Positions 27,151-41,744 of a stretch of DNA of 64,000 nt are shown here, piece after piece. The notes under the pieces were generated by a model. It worked only from the letters and a program-made list of their open reading frames with translations, did not search any database and had not been told where the DNA came from. Both the position numbers and the translations under genes were made by a program. The stretch comes from Bacillus sp. FJAT-28004 (GTDB taxonomy: Bacteria > Bacillota > Bacilli > Paenibacillales > Paenibacillaceae), in assembly GCF_001280845.1 (NCBI RefSeq), contig NZ_LGHP01000001.1:1256319-1320318 (forward strand), read 5' to 3'. Position 1 is the stretch's first letter, and every line of letters starts with the position of its first letter.

Positions 27151-28896
27151 ATGAATCATTTTCTTAAGAAACTGGGCATTCGCTTTTTGTTTGGCCCTTA
27201 TCGGAACATACGAACCAAGCTTCTCTTCTGCTTTCTCATTGTGACAATTATTCCGCTTCTATCGCTTGGAGCCTTGTCTTATTACCAATCGGCGAAGGTC
27301 ATTAATTCCCAGTTTGGCAAATATGGGGAGAATGCAGTAGCTCAATTGGAACAGCAGATGAGCTCTTATTTGAACCGAATGAATCAGACAACAGAAACGG
27401 TTTATTCCTATTTACTTGATCCTGCGCGAGTTGATCTTGGGGATCAGGTACCCATTACCTATAAAGATATTATGGATAAGAATGATTTTGAAACACTTTT
27501 GAAAGCGCTTAAATCAGATCGGACAATTGGGATTTATATCATTACACGTTCTGGCTATTATTATGGGGAAAATAATCTCGATGTATCCAAGCTCAGCCTA
27601 ATTCCCGCATGGCAAGCAATGACGAATTCCTCTTCTGGTAAGTATTGGATGGGATTTTACCCTCAGAATCACGGTATGGGAGATACGATAACGAATGGTA
27701 TTTCGGTGCTTGGCTTGGCTGTTCCGGTTAATAGTCCTTACGGAGCGCTGCGAGGCAGTAAAATTCTAATCGAAGAAAATGCCGAAGATCTGCTTCACAT
27801 GTTCCAACTGTTCGAGAATGATACGAAGGCACATCTCAAAATAGATGATCCACAGGGAAGGATTATATATGAGACGGCAACCGCCTTCCAGTCAAAAGAG
27901 AGTGATATCCTATGGACTAAAACTCTTGATGTTAATGGGTGGAGCATCGAGGCAAGATTGCCTGCTGCATCCTTTTATCGCTCTTCCGACATTATAAGAT
28001 CGAATACCATTATCGTCGCTTTTGGTTCCTGTCTGCTGGCCTTTGGACTAGCATACTTTTTCTCTTCTCGGTTTACCGCACGGATTCGCCGTCTTAAGGA
28101 TGCGATGCAGAAGGTAAGTTTCGGAAAGCTGCATACGAGGACTCAGGTTGAATCCCATGACGAGCTGGGCAGCTTGGATACAAGCTTTAATAGTATGGTG
28201 AGCGGTATACAGTCGTTAATTGGCGAAGTTGAACGGAGCGAGCGACTTAAGAAGGAAGCGGAACTCAAGGCCTTCCATTATCAAATCAATCCCCATCTGC
28301 TGTTTAACACGCTTAATTCGATTCAATGGAAAGCGAGACTGCAAGGAGCGGAAGATATCCGTCAGATGCTGTACCATCTTACCATGGTACTTGAAGGTAA
28401 TTTGGATATCTCACAGGAGTTGATTCCTATGGAGCGCGAGCTGCGAATGATTGAGCATTTTCTAAAAATCCAGGAAGTTCGTTATGGTTCCACGTTCGAG
28501 TATGAGCTGGAATGCGATGAGCATTTGAAACGTTATCTGATTCCCCGAATGACGCTTCAGCCGTTATTCGAAAATATTTTTTTCCATGGCTTCGAGGATG
28601 GCAAAGGTGTGATCCATTTAACCGTAAAGGAGACAGGCAATCATTTACTGCTTAAGTTATCTGATAACGGGGCTGGTATTCCTCCAGAGAAGCTGAAGCT
28701 TCTATTGTTGCCTAATATGACGAATCGCAAGGGCCGGGGAGGACTTGGGGTGCAAAATGCCGATCAGAAATTCAAGCTGCATTTTGGCTTGCAGTATGGG
28801 TTAACCGTACAATCGATTCAAGGTGAAGGGACTACGATCATCATCGAATGGCCCAAGAAGGAGGAGAACCTGCATGGAAACAACCAAGATGATTAA
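27151..28896 (+). CDS. YesM-type sensor histidine kinase
   Basis: A 581-residue membrane sensor. Hydrophobic segments at about 22-45 and 285-307 flank an extracellular sensor domain. A HAMP domain follows, then the His_kinase region with the phospho-acceptor in YQINPHLLFNTLNS. The ATP-binding part has QPLFENIFFHG (N box) and SDNGAGIPP. It pairs with the response regulator gene that overlaps its end by 23 bases. Such pairs sense sugars, often through a binding protein, and switch on nearby importer genes. Confidence 0.92.
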   Translation: MNHFLKKLGIRFLFGPYRNIRTKLLFCFLIVTIIPLLSLGALSYYQSAKVINSQFGKYGENAVAQLEQQMSSYLNRMNQTTETVYSYLLDPARVDLGDQVPITYKDIMDKNDFETLLKALKSDRTIGIYIITRSGYYYGENNLDVSKLSLIPAWQAMTNSSSGKYWMGFYPQNHGMGDTITNGISVLGLAVPVNSPYGALRGSKILIEENAEDLLHMFQLFENDTKAHLKIDDPQGRIIYETATAFQSKESDILWTKTLDVNGWSIEARLPAASFYRSSDIIRSNTIIVAFGSCLLAFGLAYFFSSRFTARIRRLKDAMQKVSFGKLHTRTQVESHDELGSLDTSFNSMVSGIQSLIGEVERSERLKKEAELKAFHYQINPHLLFNTLNSIQWKARLQGAEDIRQMLYHLTMVLEGNLDISQELIPMERELRMIEHFLKIQEVRYGSTFEYELECDEHLKRYLIPRMTLQPLFENIFFHGFEDGKGVIHLTVKETGNHLLLKLSDNGAGIPPEKLKLLLLPNMTNRKGRGGLGVQNADQKFKLHFGLQYGLTVQSIQGEGTTIIIEWPKKEENLHGNNQDD

Positions 28897-30091
28897 GGTG
28901 TTAATAGCAGATGACGAAAGTATTGTCCGCAAAGGACTTCGGTCGACCGTCCCATGGGATAAATATGGAATGGAAGTAGTCGCGGATGCTCCGAACGGCC
29001 GCAAAGCTTGGGAAGCCTTCCTTGAACATGAGCCTCAAGTTGTCATTACGGATATTGTCATGCCCGAGATGGATGGCATCGAATTGTCACGCAAAATAAA
29101 GGAGAAGGCTCCTAATACAAGAATCATCCTACTTAGCTGCCACCGGGATTTTGAATATGCTCAGCAGGGCATAAAGCTGGGCGCATCTGGCTATCTGCTC
29201 AAAACCGCCTTCGAGGATGAAGAGCTGGAAGGGATGCTGGCGAAGTTCCAATGTGAACTCAAGGCAGCTTCGGAATCTGCGGCGCTTGAAGAAAACGCCA
29301 GCGAGCAAGGAGAGCGGTTGAGTACCCTGTTATACGCTTGGCTGAACGGACATAACGATAAATTTATTGGCGAGATGGAGAAGCGTACCCGCGAGGAGTG
29401 GTCTTTCCATGGTGAGCCCGTCTATATCTATCTAGTCAAGACCTCAGGCTGCGAGTCATCTTGGCTGGATCTATTGAAGAAAGTGACATACGAGGATCGA
29501 AGGATTTGTGAAGGGACTATTATTCCTTATGGGGAGGAACGATGCTACTGTATCGTACCGAATTCTGGTTTGAATGCCTTGGACATGTTGCTGGTGGAGC
29601 AAAAGAGCAAGAGTACGAAGCTGCAGTGGGCCAGAAGAGGACCGCTTTTACATGCGGATGAACGACTTCAAGCCTGGTCTGCGCTTCATAAAGAAGCCGA
29701 ATTGGAGAAAGCCCTCAGCGTATCTGCGGTGGATTGGCCGGAGGCAATCTGGCGAGCAGTTAACCTGCTGCATGACAACCCGGCTTCGGAATGGTCAGTC
29801 AGTGACGTAGCAAGGCAGGTCGGCCTCAGCCGCAGTCATTTCTCGATCCTGTTCAAGAAAGCAGTAGGGGACAGCTTCGTCGCCTATCAATATAAACGCA
29901 AGCTCAAATTATCCTATGTGTTATTGAAAGAAACGACCCTTACGATGCAGGAAATTGCCGAGCGAACGGGGCTTGGCGATAGCAAATATTTCAGTAAATG
30001 GTTCAAGCGCTGTACGGGGCAAACGCCTAGCTACTACCGTACCCAACAAAAAGGCGGCACGCTCCTAACAGATGTACACCTTCCCAAGTAA
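28874..30091 (+). CDS. YesN-type response regulator with AraC DNA-binding domain
   Basis: A 405-residue regulator. The receiver domain (about 1-125) has the acidic DDES pocket, the phosphorylated Asp in VVITDIVMPEMDG and the conserved Lys in LLKTAFED, where Thr replaces the usual Pro. The C-terminal AraC domain has two helix-turn-helix motifs in WSVSDVARQVGLSRSHF and LTMQEIAERTGLGDSKYFSK. ATG 28874 is supported by AAGGAGGAG; the open frame begins earlier inside the kinase gene. It probably activates the importer and GH2 genes downstream. Confidence 0.92.
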   Translation: METTKMIKVLIADDESIVRKGLRSTVPWDKYGMEVVADAPNGRKAWEAFLEHEPQVVITDIVMPEMDGIELSRKIKEKAPNTRIILLSCHRDFEYAQQGIKLGASGYLLKTAFEDEELEGMLAKFQCELKAASESAALEENASEQGERLSTLLYAWLNGHNDKFIGEMEKRTREEWSFHGEPVYIYLVKTSGCESSWLDLLKKVTYEDRRICEGTIIPYGEERCYCIVPNSGLNALDMLLVEQKSKSTKLQWARRGPLLHADERLQAWSALHKEAELEKALSVSAVDWPEAIWRAVNLLHDNPASEWSVSDVARQVGLSRSHFSILFKKAVGDSFVAYQYKRKLKLSYVLLKETTLTMQEIAERTGLGDSKYFSKWFKRCTGQTPSYYRTQQKGGTLLTDVHLPK

Positions 30092-30131
30092 ATCGAACAA
30101 AACCACACCAACATTCGAATGGTTAACGGTT

Positions 30132-30146
30132 TTGTAGCGCTTTCAT
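30132..30146 (-). promoter_or_regulatory. cre-like site upstream of the binding-protein gene
   Basis: On the minus strand it reads ATGAAAGCGCTACAA, one mismatch from WTGNAANCGNWNNCW. It lies about 60 bases before the importer operon and shares the ATGAAAGCGC core with the site at 25214. Confidence 0.5.
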
Positions 30147-30206
30147 TTTAGTTAAGATGAAAGCAGTTCAAATAAGATGTACCACACGGATAGGGGAGCT
30201 GCCAGA

Positions 30207-31487
30207 ATGAAGAACAAAATTTCTCTTATTGTTGTTGCGACTGTTATGACCATGACAATGCTTACTGCATGCACGGGTAATAACGAAAGTGTAAATGGCA
30301 CGACGGCGAAGCCCGAAGGTGGAAAAGGTTCTACAGCTGTGAAAACGCTTCGATTTGCCACTTGGGATACAGGGGATCCGCTCAAGATTGAGCAGGATAT
30401 CGCTAAGAAATTCGAAGAACTTCATCCTGGCACGAAGGTTCAGGTAGAAGCTTACGCGGATGGGTTTGACCAGAAGTTGGCTGCAGGTTTCGGTGCTACA
30501 AATCCTCCTGATGTGATGTACATGTGGGATTTTCCAACCTATCACCAGTCGCTTGAGCCGCTTAACAGCTACGCAGACGGGGATAGTGACCTGAACAAGG
30601 AAGACTTCTACAGCGGTTTATTCAATTACGCGACAATTGACAGCGTTCTCTATGGCATTCCAGCAGGGTTCACGACTCGCGTTGTGTACTACAACAAGAA
30701 AATGTTTGATGATGCGAAGATTCCTTATCCGAAGGATGGGTGGACATGGGATGACTTCCAAGAAATCTCCAAGCAACTGACAGACAAAACAAAGAAGCAG
30801 TATGGCTTCGGTGCTCGGGCTGAGAATGACACGTATGATCTGCAAGGGTTTGTATGGAGTAATGGCAGCTCTTATATCTCAGATGACGGCAAAACGATTG
30901 ACGGCTACATGAACAGCAGTGAAACAGCTGGTGCGATTCAAATGTTTGGGGACATGGTAAAGAACGGTTCGGCCGTGCTTACAGGTGGTAAAGGTCAGCA
31001 AAGCGGTGAGGATATTTTCAAAGCTGGCAAAATCGCTATGTGGGAGAGCGGAATTTGGCCACTCGACTCCTTCAAGCAAGCAGGTATTGATGTAGGAACC
31101 GTGGAAATGCCATCATTTCCAGGCAAGCAGGCTAAAGGCGTTGTTGCAGAATCTGCGCTGTCCATTGCTAAGGATTCTAAGCAGAAGGATCTAGCTTGGG
31201 AATTTATCAAGTTTTATGTATCCAATGAAGCGATCAAGATGCGCGTAGCTGATCTGCCAGTAAGGTTAAGCGTCGTGGAAGAGCTCAAGAAGGATCAAGA
31301 TCCTCTGTATAAGCCGTATTATACGATGCTGGAGCGTTCGGACAATACACCGGCTTTCCTGCTGCATGCAAAGTGGAATGAAGTGAATAGACAGCTTTCT
31401 GCTGCAGTAGAAGCAGTCATGCATGGCAGTAATGCACAGGATGCATTGAATCAAGCCGTAAAAGATAGCGAACGTTATTTGAAATAA
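30207..31487 (+). CDS. Extracellular sugar-binding lipoprotein (family 1)
   Basis: A 426-residue binding protein. A signal peptide ends at the lipobox LTAC (about residue 22-25). Family 1 features include the LRFATWDTGDPLK start of the mature domain, FEELHPGTKVQVEAYADGF and the aromatic residues in VMYMWDFPTYH. ATG 30207 has AGGGGAG upstream; the ORF start at 30177 lacks a site. It heads an operon with two permeases and a LacZ-type beta-galactosidase, so a beta-galactoside ligand is inferred. No ATPase is encoded here. Confidence 0.9.
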   Translation: MKNKISLIVVATVMTMTMLTACTGNNESVNGTTAKPEGGKGSTAVKTLRFATWDTGDPLKIEQDIAKKFEELHPGTKVQVEAYADGFDQKLAAGFGATNPPDVMYMWDFPTYHQSLEPLNSYADGDSDLNKEDFYSGLFNYATIDSVLYGIPAGFTTRVVYYNKKMFDDAKIPYPKDGWTWDDFQEISKQLTDKTKKQYGFGARAENDTYDLQGFVWSNGSSYISDDGKTIDGYMNSSETAGAIQMFGDMVKNGSAVLTGGKGQQSGEDIFKAGKIAMWESGIWPLDSFKQAGIDVGTVEMPSFPGKQAKGVVAESALSIAKDSKQKDLAWEFIKFYVSNEAIKMRVADLPVRLSVVEELKKDQDPLYKPYYTMLERSDNTPAFLLHAKWNEVNRQLSAAVEAVMHGSNAQDALNQAVKDSERYLK

Positions 31488-31516
31488 CATTAAAGCTGCA
31501 GAAAGAAGGTTAGGAG

Positions 31517-32502
31517 ATGGCTCAGACCTACCCGCAGACAGCAGGGAAACATTCGGCCAGCCTGAGGCCTAGCTGGAAACGCAGATGGGGTGGGGCTGCG
31601 CCCTACCTCTTCATTTTCCCGTGGATCTTCGGATTCCTCGTTTTCACTTTAGGGCCGTTGTTGTTCTCTCTTATCATATCGTTTTTTGATTGGCCGATCG
31701 TGGGCAAGGTGCATTTTATTGGATTTGGCAATTATGTAGAAATGTTTACGGATGATCCGTTGTTTTGGAAGTCATTCGGCGTCACGATTAAGTTTGCAGC
31801 TCTGTTTGTTCCGCTCAATATTGCAGTTGGGTTGGGACTTGCGATTTTGCTCAATCAGAAGACACGGGGCAGTGCTATTTTTCGAACAGCATTCTACCTG
31901 CCTTCTGTCATCTCGGGCGTTGCTTTGGCTATGATCTGGTCTTGGGTGTACAGCGGTGATTACGGCATATTGAATTATTTTTTGTCGATCATCGGTGTAC
32001 AAGGCCCAGACTGGTTGAATGATACAACTTGGTCAATGGTAGCAATGGTTGTCGCAAGTCTATGGGGACAAGGCGCAATGATGCTCGTCTTTCTCGCTGG
32101 GCTCAAGGGGATACCAAAGGATCTTTACGAATCTGCTTCGATCGATGGAGCGGGTAAGATCAGGCAGTTCATCAGCGTTACGATTCCGATGCTTACGCCG
32201 ACGATTTTGTTCAACTTAATCACTTCTATTATCGCGGCCTTTCAACAGCTGACTCTTGCGTTATTGCTCACGGGCGGCGGCCCGATGAAATCAACGTACT
32301 TCTACGCGATGTATATGTATGAGAATGCGTTTAAGTTTTTCAAAATGGGCTACTCAGCAGCAAACGCATGGTTTATGTTCCTTATTGTGCTCACATTGAC
32401 TTTTATTGTTTTCAAGTCGTCAGAGGCTTGGGTGTTCTATGAAGGCGAAATGAAGCGCATGCCGGAGAAAAAATCCAAGTCCGGTGGAAGGGGGCGCTCT
32501 GT

Positions 32503-32506
<4 letters not shown>
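31517..32506 (+). CDS. Sugar ABC transporter permease (MalF/MsmF type)
   Basis: A 329-residue inner-membrane protein with six hydrophobic helices. The EAA loop is YESASIDGAGKIRQFISVTI at about 213. The hydrophilic ends are Lys/Arg rich. It overlaps the next permease by four bases (ATGA), so the two are coupled. Together they form the channel for the sugar bound by the 30207 lipoprotein. Confidence 0.9.
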
Positions 32507-37307
<4,801 letters not shown>

Positions 37308-37360
37308 GAACGGCTGCAGGATACAACCTATTCTGAAAACAATGAATGGAGGCGTTTACC

Positions 37361-38761
37361 TTGCCTGAGAACAGAACGTATGCCCATCCCTATATACCGA
37401 ATACCGTACCTGAGGTTCGCGATGCGATGCTGAAGGAGATTGGTCTTACCTCGATGGACCAGCTCCATGATGGTATACCAGATAGCTTGAAGCTGAACCG
37501 GGAGATGAACCTCCCCCCAGCGATGACCGAATATGAATTGCGCCGTCATATTGAGAGCCTGCTTGCGAAAAACCAGCATGGTGCAGCATATCTCAACTTT
37601 CTAGGAGCGGGCTGCTGGCAACATTTTATTCCCGCTGTCTGTGACGAGATCAATCAACGCTCCGAGTTTGTAACGGCTTATGCAGGTGAACCCTATGAAG
37701 ATCATGGACGCTTCCAAACGCTGTTCGAGTACCAAAGTCTAATGGCTGAGCTGGTCGATATGGATGTCGTGAATGTCCCTACCTTTGACTGGGCTCAGGC
37801 TGCGTCAACTTCCATTCGGATGGCGGGCCGTATTACTGGCCGTAGAGTCGCCTTGCTTCCAAGGTCGGTTGATCCTGACAAAGTAATGATAATCAACAAC
37901 TATTGCACGCCTGTGATGGAGCTTCGCTTCGTTGAAATCGACGAGGCAACGGGCAAAATGAATTTGGAGGATCTGCGCAGCAAGCTATCGAGCGATATAG
38001 CTGCAGTTTACTTCGAGAATCCCGGTTATCTGGGTATTATTGAAGACCAAGGCCATGAAATCTCGGAGCTTGCTCATTCGGTGAATGCCATTTCGATCGT
38101 CGGTGTTGACCCCATCTCTCTTGGTGTTCTTCAGCCGCCTAGTCAATATGGCGCGGATATCGTCTGCGGCGATTTGCAGCCGCTCGGGATGCATATGAAC
38201 TATGGCGGCGGGCAAGCCGGCTTTATTGCGACTCGCGATGAAGAAAAGTATGTCATGGAGTACCCATCAAGGTTGTTCGGCATCGTGCCAACTGAGGTGG
38301 AAGGCGAGTACGGCTTCGGTGACGTGGCATATGAGAGAACATCCTTCGCTCTACGCGAGAAAGGGAAGGAATCCGTCGGTACCCAGACTGCATTATGGGG
38401 AATAACAGCAGGCGTCTACTTGTCCTTGCTTGGACCAACCGGCATGCAGGAGGTCGGGGAGACGATCATGCAGAAGTCGCAATATGCAGCGAAGAAGCTC
38501 ACCGCCATTCCAGGCGTATCTCTTCGATTCGGTGAAGTCGCTTTCTTTAAGGAGTTTGTCGTTGATTTTAATCATACCGGCTTAACTGTCGCTCAGATTA
38601 ACACAAAGCTCTCGGAAGCAGGGATTTTTGGAGGCAAGGATTTGTCTGACGCATTCCCGGAGTGGGGACAAACTGCACTCTACTGCGTGACAGAAATTCA
38701 TTCGCAGCTTGATCTAGATCGCCTAGCAGACACGATTCAAACCATCGTTCGCAAATCATGA
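37361..38761 (+). CDS. Glycine dehydrogenase subunit 1-like protein (GcvPA paralogue)
   Basis: A 466-residue homologue of the N-terminal half of glycine cleavage P-protein. Recognisable regions are YLNFLGAGCWQHFIPAV, FVTAYAGEPYEDHGR, FEYQSLMAELVDMDVVN and VGVDPISLGVLQPPSQYGAD. True GcvPA has PYQPE where this protein has GEPYED, and LxxYGG-type motifs also differ, so it is a divergent paralogue. TTG 37361 is chosen because GGAGG sits eight bases ahead; the in-frame ATG 37346 overlaps that site. It is followed by the partner subunit, but no gcvT, gcvH or lpd gene is present nearby. Confidence 0.8.
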   Translation: MPENRTYAHPYIPNTVPEVRDAMLKEIGLTSMDQLHDGIPDSLKLNREMNLPPAMTEYELRRHIESLLAKNQHGAAYLNFLGAGCWQHFIPAVCDEINQRSEFVTAYAGEPYEDHGRFQTLFEYQSLMAELVDMDVVNVPTFDWAQAASTSIRMAGRITGRRVALLPRSVDPDKVMIINNYCTPVMELRFVEIDEATGKMNLEDLRSKLSSDIAAVYFENPGYLGIIEDQGHEISELAHSVNAISIVGVDPISLGVLQPPSQYGADIVCGDLQPLGMHMNYGGGQAGFIATRDEEKYVMEYPSRLFGIVPTEVEGEYGFGDVAYERTSFALREKGKESVGTQTALWGITAGVYLSLLGPTGMQEVGETIMQKSQYAAKKLTAIPGVSLRFGEVAFFKEFVVDFNHTGLTVAQINTKLSEAGIFGGKDLSDAFPEWGQTALYCVTEIHSQLDLDRLADTIQTIVRKS

Positions 38762-38792
38762 TTGACTTATACAGAGGAGGGACGAAAGCGCC

Positions 38793-40352
38793 ATGAAACG
38801 AATTCGCAGGGACCATAAAGTCCGAAATTTCCATCAAGCCAAATGGGATGAGCCGATTATCTTTGAACTTCATCGTCAGGGCGAGCGAGGTGTAATTCCG
38901 CCTGGAACAGAGGCTGGAATTGCAACTGAGATAGGAGACGGTACCCGCCGCATTCCTGCATCCATGCGTCGCAGCAGTGCGCCGGGGCTTCCCGAGATTG
39001 GTCAAGCAAAAGTACTTCGGCATTATTTGCGCCTATCGCAAGAGACGCTTGGCTCCGATTTGAACGTTGAGATTGGACAAGGAACTTGTACGATGAAATA
39101 TATTCCGCGTATCAACGAAATGCTGATCCGTTCGCCCCATATGATGGAGCTGCATCCCTTGCAGGATGCGGGCTCTGTTCAAGGCATACTGGAAATTTTC
39201 TATAAACTGGATCTTGCGATGCGTGAGATTAGCGGAATGGATGCCTTCTCGTTTCAGCCAAGCAGCGGGACGCAAGCATTACTCGCAATGGCCTCCATCG
39301 TTCGGGCTTACCATGATTCGCGAGGTGAGGGGAATCAGCGGGATGAGATTATTACGACGATTTTCTCCCACCCTTCTCAAGCTGCGACAGCTGCTGTAAA
39401 AGGCTACAAAATCATTACGCTACATCCCGACGAGGACGGATTTCCAGACTTGGAGAAGCTGAAAAATGTGATATCTGATCGAACCGCTGGATTTGTAGTA
39501 GCAAACCCGGAAGATACCGGTATCTTCAATCACCGTATTCGCGAGTTTACCGATGTTGTACATGAAGCGGGCGGTATCTGTTTCTACGATCAGGCAAATG
39601 CTAATGGCTTGCTCGGCATTACGCGTGCGAAGGAAGCCGGCTTCGATATGTGTTTCTTCAACTTGCATAAGACCTTTGCTGCTCCCCATATGTGCGGTGG
39701 TCCAGCTACAGGTGCTCTAGGCGTTAGCGAAGAGCTCAAACCTTTTTTGCCGGGACCGCTCGTCGATTATGTTGGAAGCCGGTATGTACTAGCAAATCAG
39801 GCAGAAGAGAGCATTGGCAAAGTTCGGAGCTTCCATGGTGTAGCTCAAACGGTGCTGCGCTCTTACGCTTGGATTATGAGTCTGGGTCCAGATGGACTAA
39901 AGGATGTTGCGCAAACCGCAGTTCTAAACAATAACTATCTCTATCACAAAATCCTGCAAATCCGCGGAGCGAGTGCACCTTATATCAAAGGCCGCCGCCT
40001 TGAGCAGGTTCGTTACAGCTGGAAGCAGCTTACCGAGGAAACGGGTGTCACAACCGAGGATATCACTCGTCGCATGTGTGATTTTGGCCTCCATTATTGG
40101 ACTTCCCACCATCCGTATATCGTGAAGCAGCCCTTCACTTTAGAGCCGACAGAGTCTTATTCCAAAGAAGACTTGGACGAATATATTGGGGCGCTGGAGC
40201 ATATCTCAAACGAAGCTTATACGCAGCCGGATATTGTGAAATCAGCTCCGCATAACAGTACCGTTCACCGTAACGATGAATCATCCCTCGATGATCCGAA
40301 GCAATGGTGCATTACGTGGCGGGCCTATTTAAAAAAGACACAACCAGAATAA
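38793..40352 (+). CDS. Glycine dehydrogenase subunit 2-like protein (GcvPB paralogue)
   Basis: A 519-residue PLP enzyme like the C-terminal half of P-protein. The cofactor Lys is in FFNLHKTFAAPHMCGGPA; canonical GcvPB reads HLNLHKTFSTPHGGGGPG, so several pocket residues differ. QPSSGTQA in the cofactor phosphate region and the VANPEDTGIFNH region are also family-like. With the preceding subunit it should form a heteromeric PLP decarboxylase. Its place after beta-galactosidase and SDR genes, without the other glycine-cleavage components, suggests a different substrate. A terminator follows at 40402. Confidence 0.82.
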   Translation: MKRIRRDHKVRNFHQAKWDEPIIFELHRQGERGVIPPGTEAGIATEIGDGTRRIPASMRRSSAPGLPEIGQAKVLRHYLRLSQETLGSDLNVEIGQGTCTMKYIPRINEMLIRSPHMMELHPLQDAGSVQGILEIFYKLDLAMREISGMDAFSFQPSSGTQALLAMASIVRAYHDSRGEGNQRDEIITTIFSHPSQAATAAVKGYKIITLHPDEDGFPDLEKLKNVISDRTAGFVVANPEDTGIFNHRIREFTDVVHEAGGICFYDQANANGLLGITRAKEAGFDMCFFNLHKTFAAPHMCGGPATGALGVSEELKPFLPGPLVDYVGSRYVLANQAEESIGKVRSFHGVAQTVLRSYAWIMSLGPDGLKDVAQTAVLNNNYLYHKILQIRGASAPYIKGRRLEQVRYSWKQLTEETGVTTEDITRRMCDFGLHYWTSHHPYIVKQPFTLEPTESYSKEDLDEYIGALEHISNEAYTQPDIVKSAPHNSTVHRNDESSLDDPKQWCITWRAYLKKTQPE

Positions 40353-40401
40353 TAATAACGATTGTCTTCTTGCTGCTATTATCTATAAATATCGCTACTT
40401 G

Positions 40402-40426
40402 AAAGGCTCCGTGAGGGGCCTTTTTG
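40402..40426 (+). terminator. Terminator of the beta-galactoside operon
   Basis: AAAGGCTCC pairs with GGGGCCTTT around GTGA and is followed by a T run. Confidence 0.85.
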
Positions 40427-40537
40427 CTTAAGCAGAGTGCTGTTGAGATGTAATATTTATGAGTGTAATCGCTCTTCTGCTCAGTGGTGTTATAATAAAT
40501 ATGAATATGTACCCACTTGAAAGGAGAGGTTCTACCT

Positions 40538-40960
40538 ATGTATGAACAGAAAACAAAAGAAACAGACAATAGTGTTATTGAGTTTATTGAAAATGTCGAA
40601 AATCTTAAGAAACGTGAAGATGCCTATAAGCTATTAGATATATTTACTGAAACGACTGGTTACCCAGCGAAGATGTGGGGGCCGAGTATTATTGGCTTTG
40701 GTTCGTATCATTATAAATATGAATCCGGTCATGAAGGCAATGCACCACTAGTAGGTTTTTCACCTCGTAAGGCAAAGATCAGTTTGTATTTTGCGACAGG
40801 TGACACAGGGCGGGAAGCGTTGTTAAAGGACTTCGGAAAACATACGGAAGCCAAAGCGTGTGTCTACATCAATAAGGTATCAGATATTAATGTAGATGTA
40901 TTAGGTGCATTAATAAACCAATCTGTAAAGTTTCTGAAAGAAAGATATCCGAATCATTGA
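40538..40960 (+). CDS. DUF1801-type small protein
   Basis: A 140-residue soluble protein of the YdhG/DUF1801 type. Family pattern visible: TGYPAKMWGPSIIGFGSYHYKY followed by GFSPRKAKISLYF, then LGKHT-like and INKVSDIN regions. The function of the family is not known to me. ATG 40538 is preceded by AAGGAGAGG; the ORF extends upstream from 40517. It seems monocistronic and sits between two glycan loci. Confidence 0.8.
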   Translation: MYEQKTKETDNSVIEFIENVENLKKREDAYKLLDIFTETTGYPAKMWGPSIIGFGSYHYKYESGHEGNAPLVGFSPRKAKISLYFATGDTGREALLKDFGKHTEAKACVYINKVSDINVDVLGALINQSVKFLKERYPNH

Positions 40961-41055
40961 AGTCTTAGTAACAGGGAGAGCTTCGTTTGAGGGTGTTTTT
41001 ACCATGAACGATACAGGAAAACAAATATAATCAGGTATTTGCCTGATTTTCAAAC

Positions 41056-41440
41056 ATGAATCCTAAGGTTGAGATGCCCATGGTATCCTAATCCAACAAA
41101 CGGAGAATGTACAAGCGGGGCGCCAGATTCGGTTCACCAATGTTCGAGAAATAGTTGAAATGGAGACCATCTTGAAAGCCTATATTTATGAAGCTATTGA
41201 AGTTGGAAAAGCCGATTTGGAAGTGGATTTTAAAAAGAATACAGATTCATAATTCCTGAAGAACTTCAAAATAAATTCGATGAAATCCCTGCCTTGAAAA
41301 CTGCTTTTAAAGCATTGACGCCCGGACGGCAAAGAGCATACATTCTTTATTATTCTGAACCCAAACAATCCAAAACTCGAGAGTCAAGGGTTGAAAAATG
41401 TATGCAGAAAATTCTGGGTGGAAAGGGATTAAATGATTAG
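41056..41440 (+). pseudogene. YdeI/OmpD-associated family protein, frameshifted
   Basis: After a short start (MNPKVEMP) the frame breaks. The next frame reads RQIRFTNVREIVEMETILKA and YIYEAIEVGKADLEVDFKK. A further shift then gives FIIPEELQNKFDEIPALKTA and GRQRAYILYYSEPKQSKTR, ending in GGKGLND and TAG. These are the conserved C-terminal parts of the YdeI family. Two frame breaks and a missing middle part make it inactive. Confidence 0.8.
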
Positions 41441-41479
41441 ATAGAACTAACCTGCTTAGTACCAATATGAGTGTAAATT

Positions 41480-41514
41480 AAAGCCCACCCCTTAAGATAA
41501 AGGGTAGGCTTTAT
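41480..41514 (+). terminator. Imperfect terminator hairpin
   Basis: AAAGCC pairs with GGCTTT, and inner CCC with GGG, downstream of the YdeI-like pseudogene. Confidence 0.45.
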
Positions 41515-41598
41515 ACTGATATAAGCCAAAGGTATAGGCGTCCCTTAAATTTGTAAACATATAGGAAGCCTGAGAGAGTGAGTCCCATACATATGCAG

Positions 41599-41649
41599 AA
41601 AGAACCTTCAAAACCACCGTGAGAGTGGAGACGAAGGTTCTTTTTTTGC
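41599..41649 (+). terminator. Rho-independent terminator
   Basis: AAAGAACCTTC pairs with GAAGGTTCTTT, with an inner CCAC/GTGG stem, followed by seven T. No gene is recognised directly before it (41515-41598), so it probably belonged to a lost gene. Confidence 0.75.
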
Positions 41650-41744
41650 CTATTAGTAAGTAAAAAGTGGGGCATGAGCACAACAAGGGGTACAGTGTGG
41701 TAATTAGGTTTGCCATCCCACATTGAGAAGACGAAAAAAATGAT

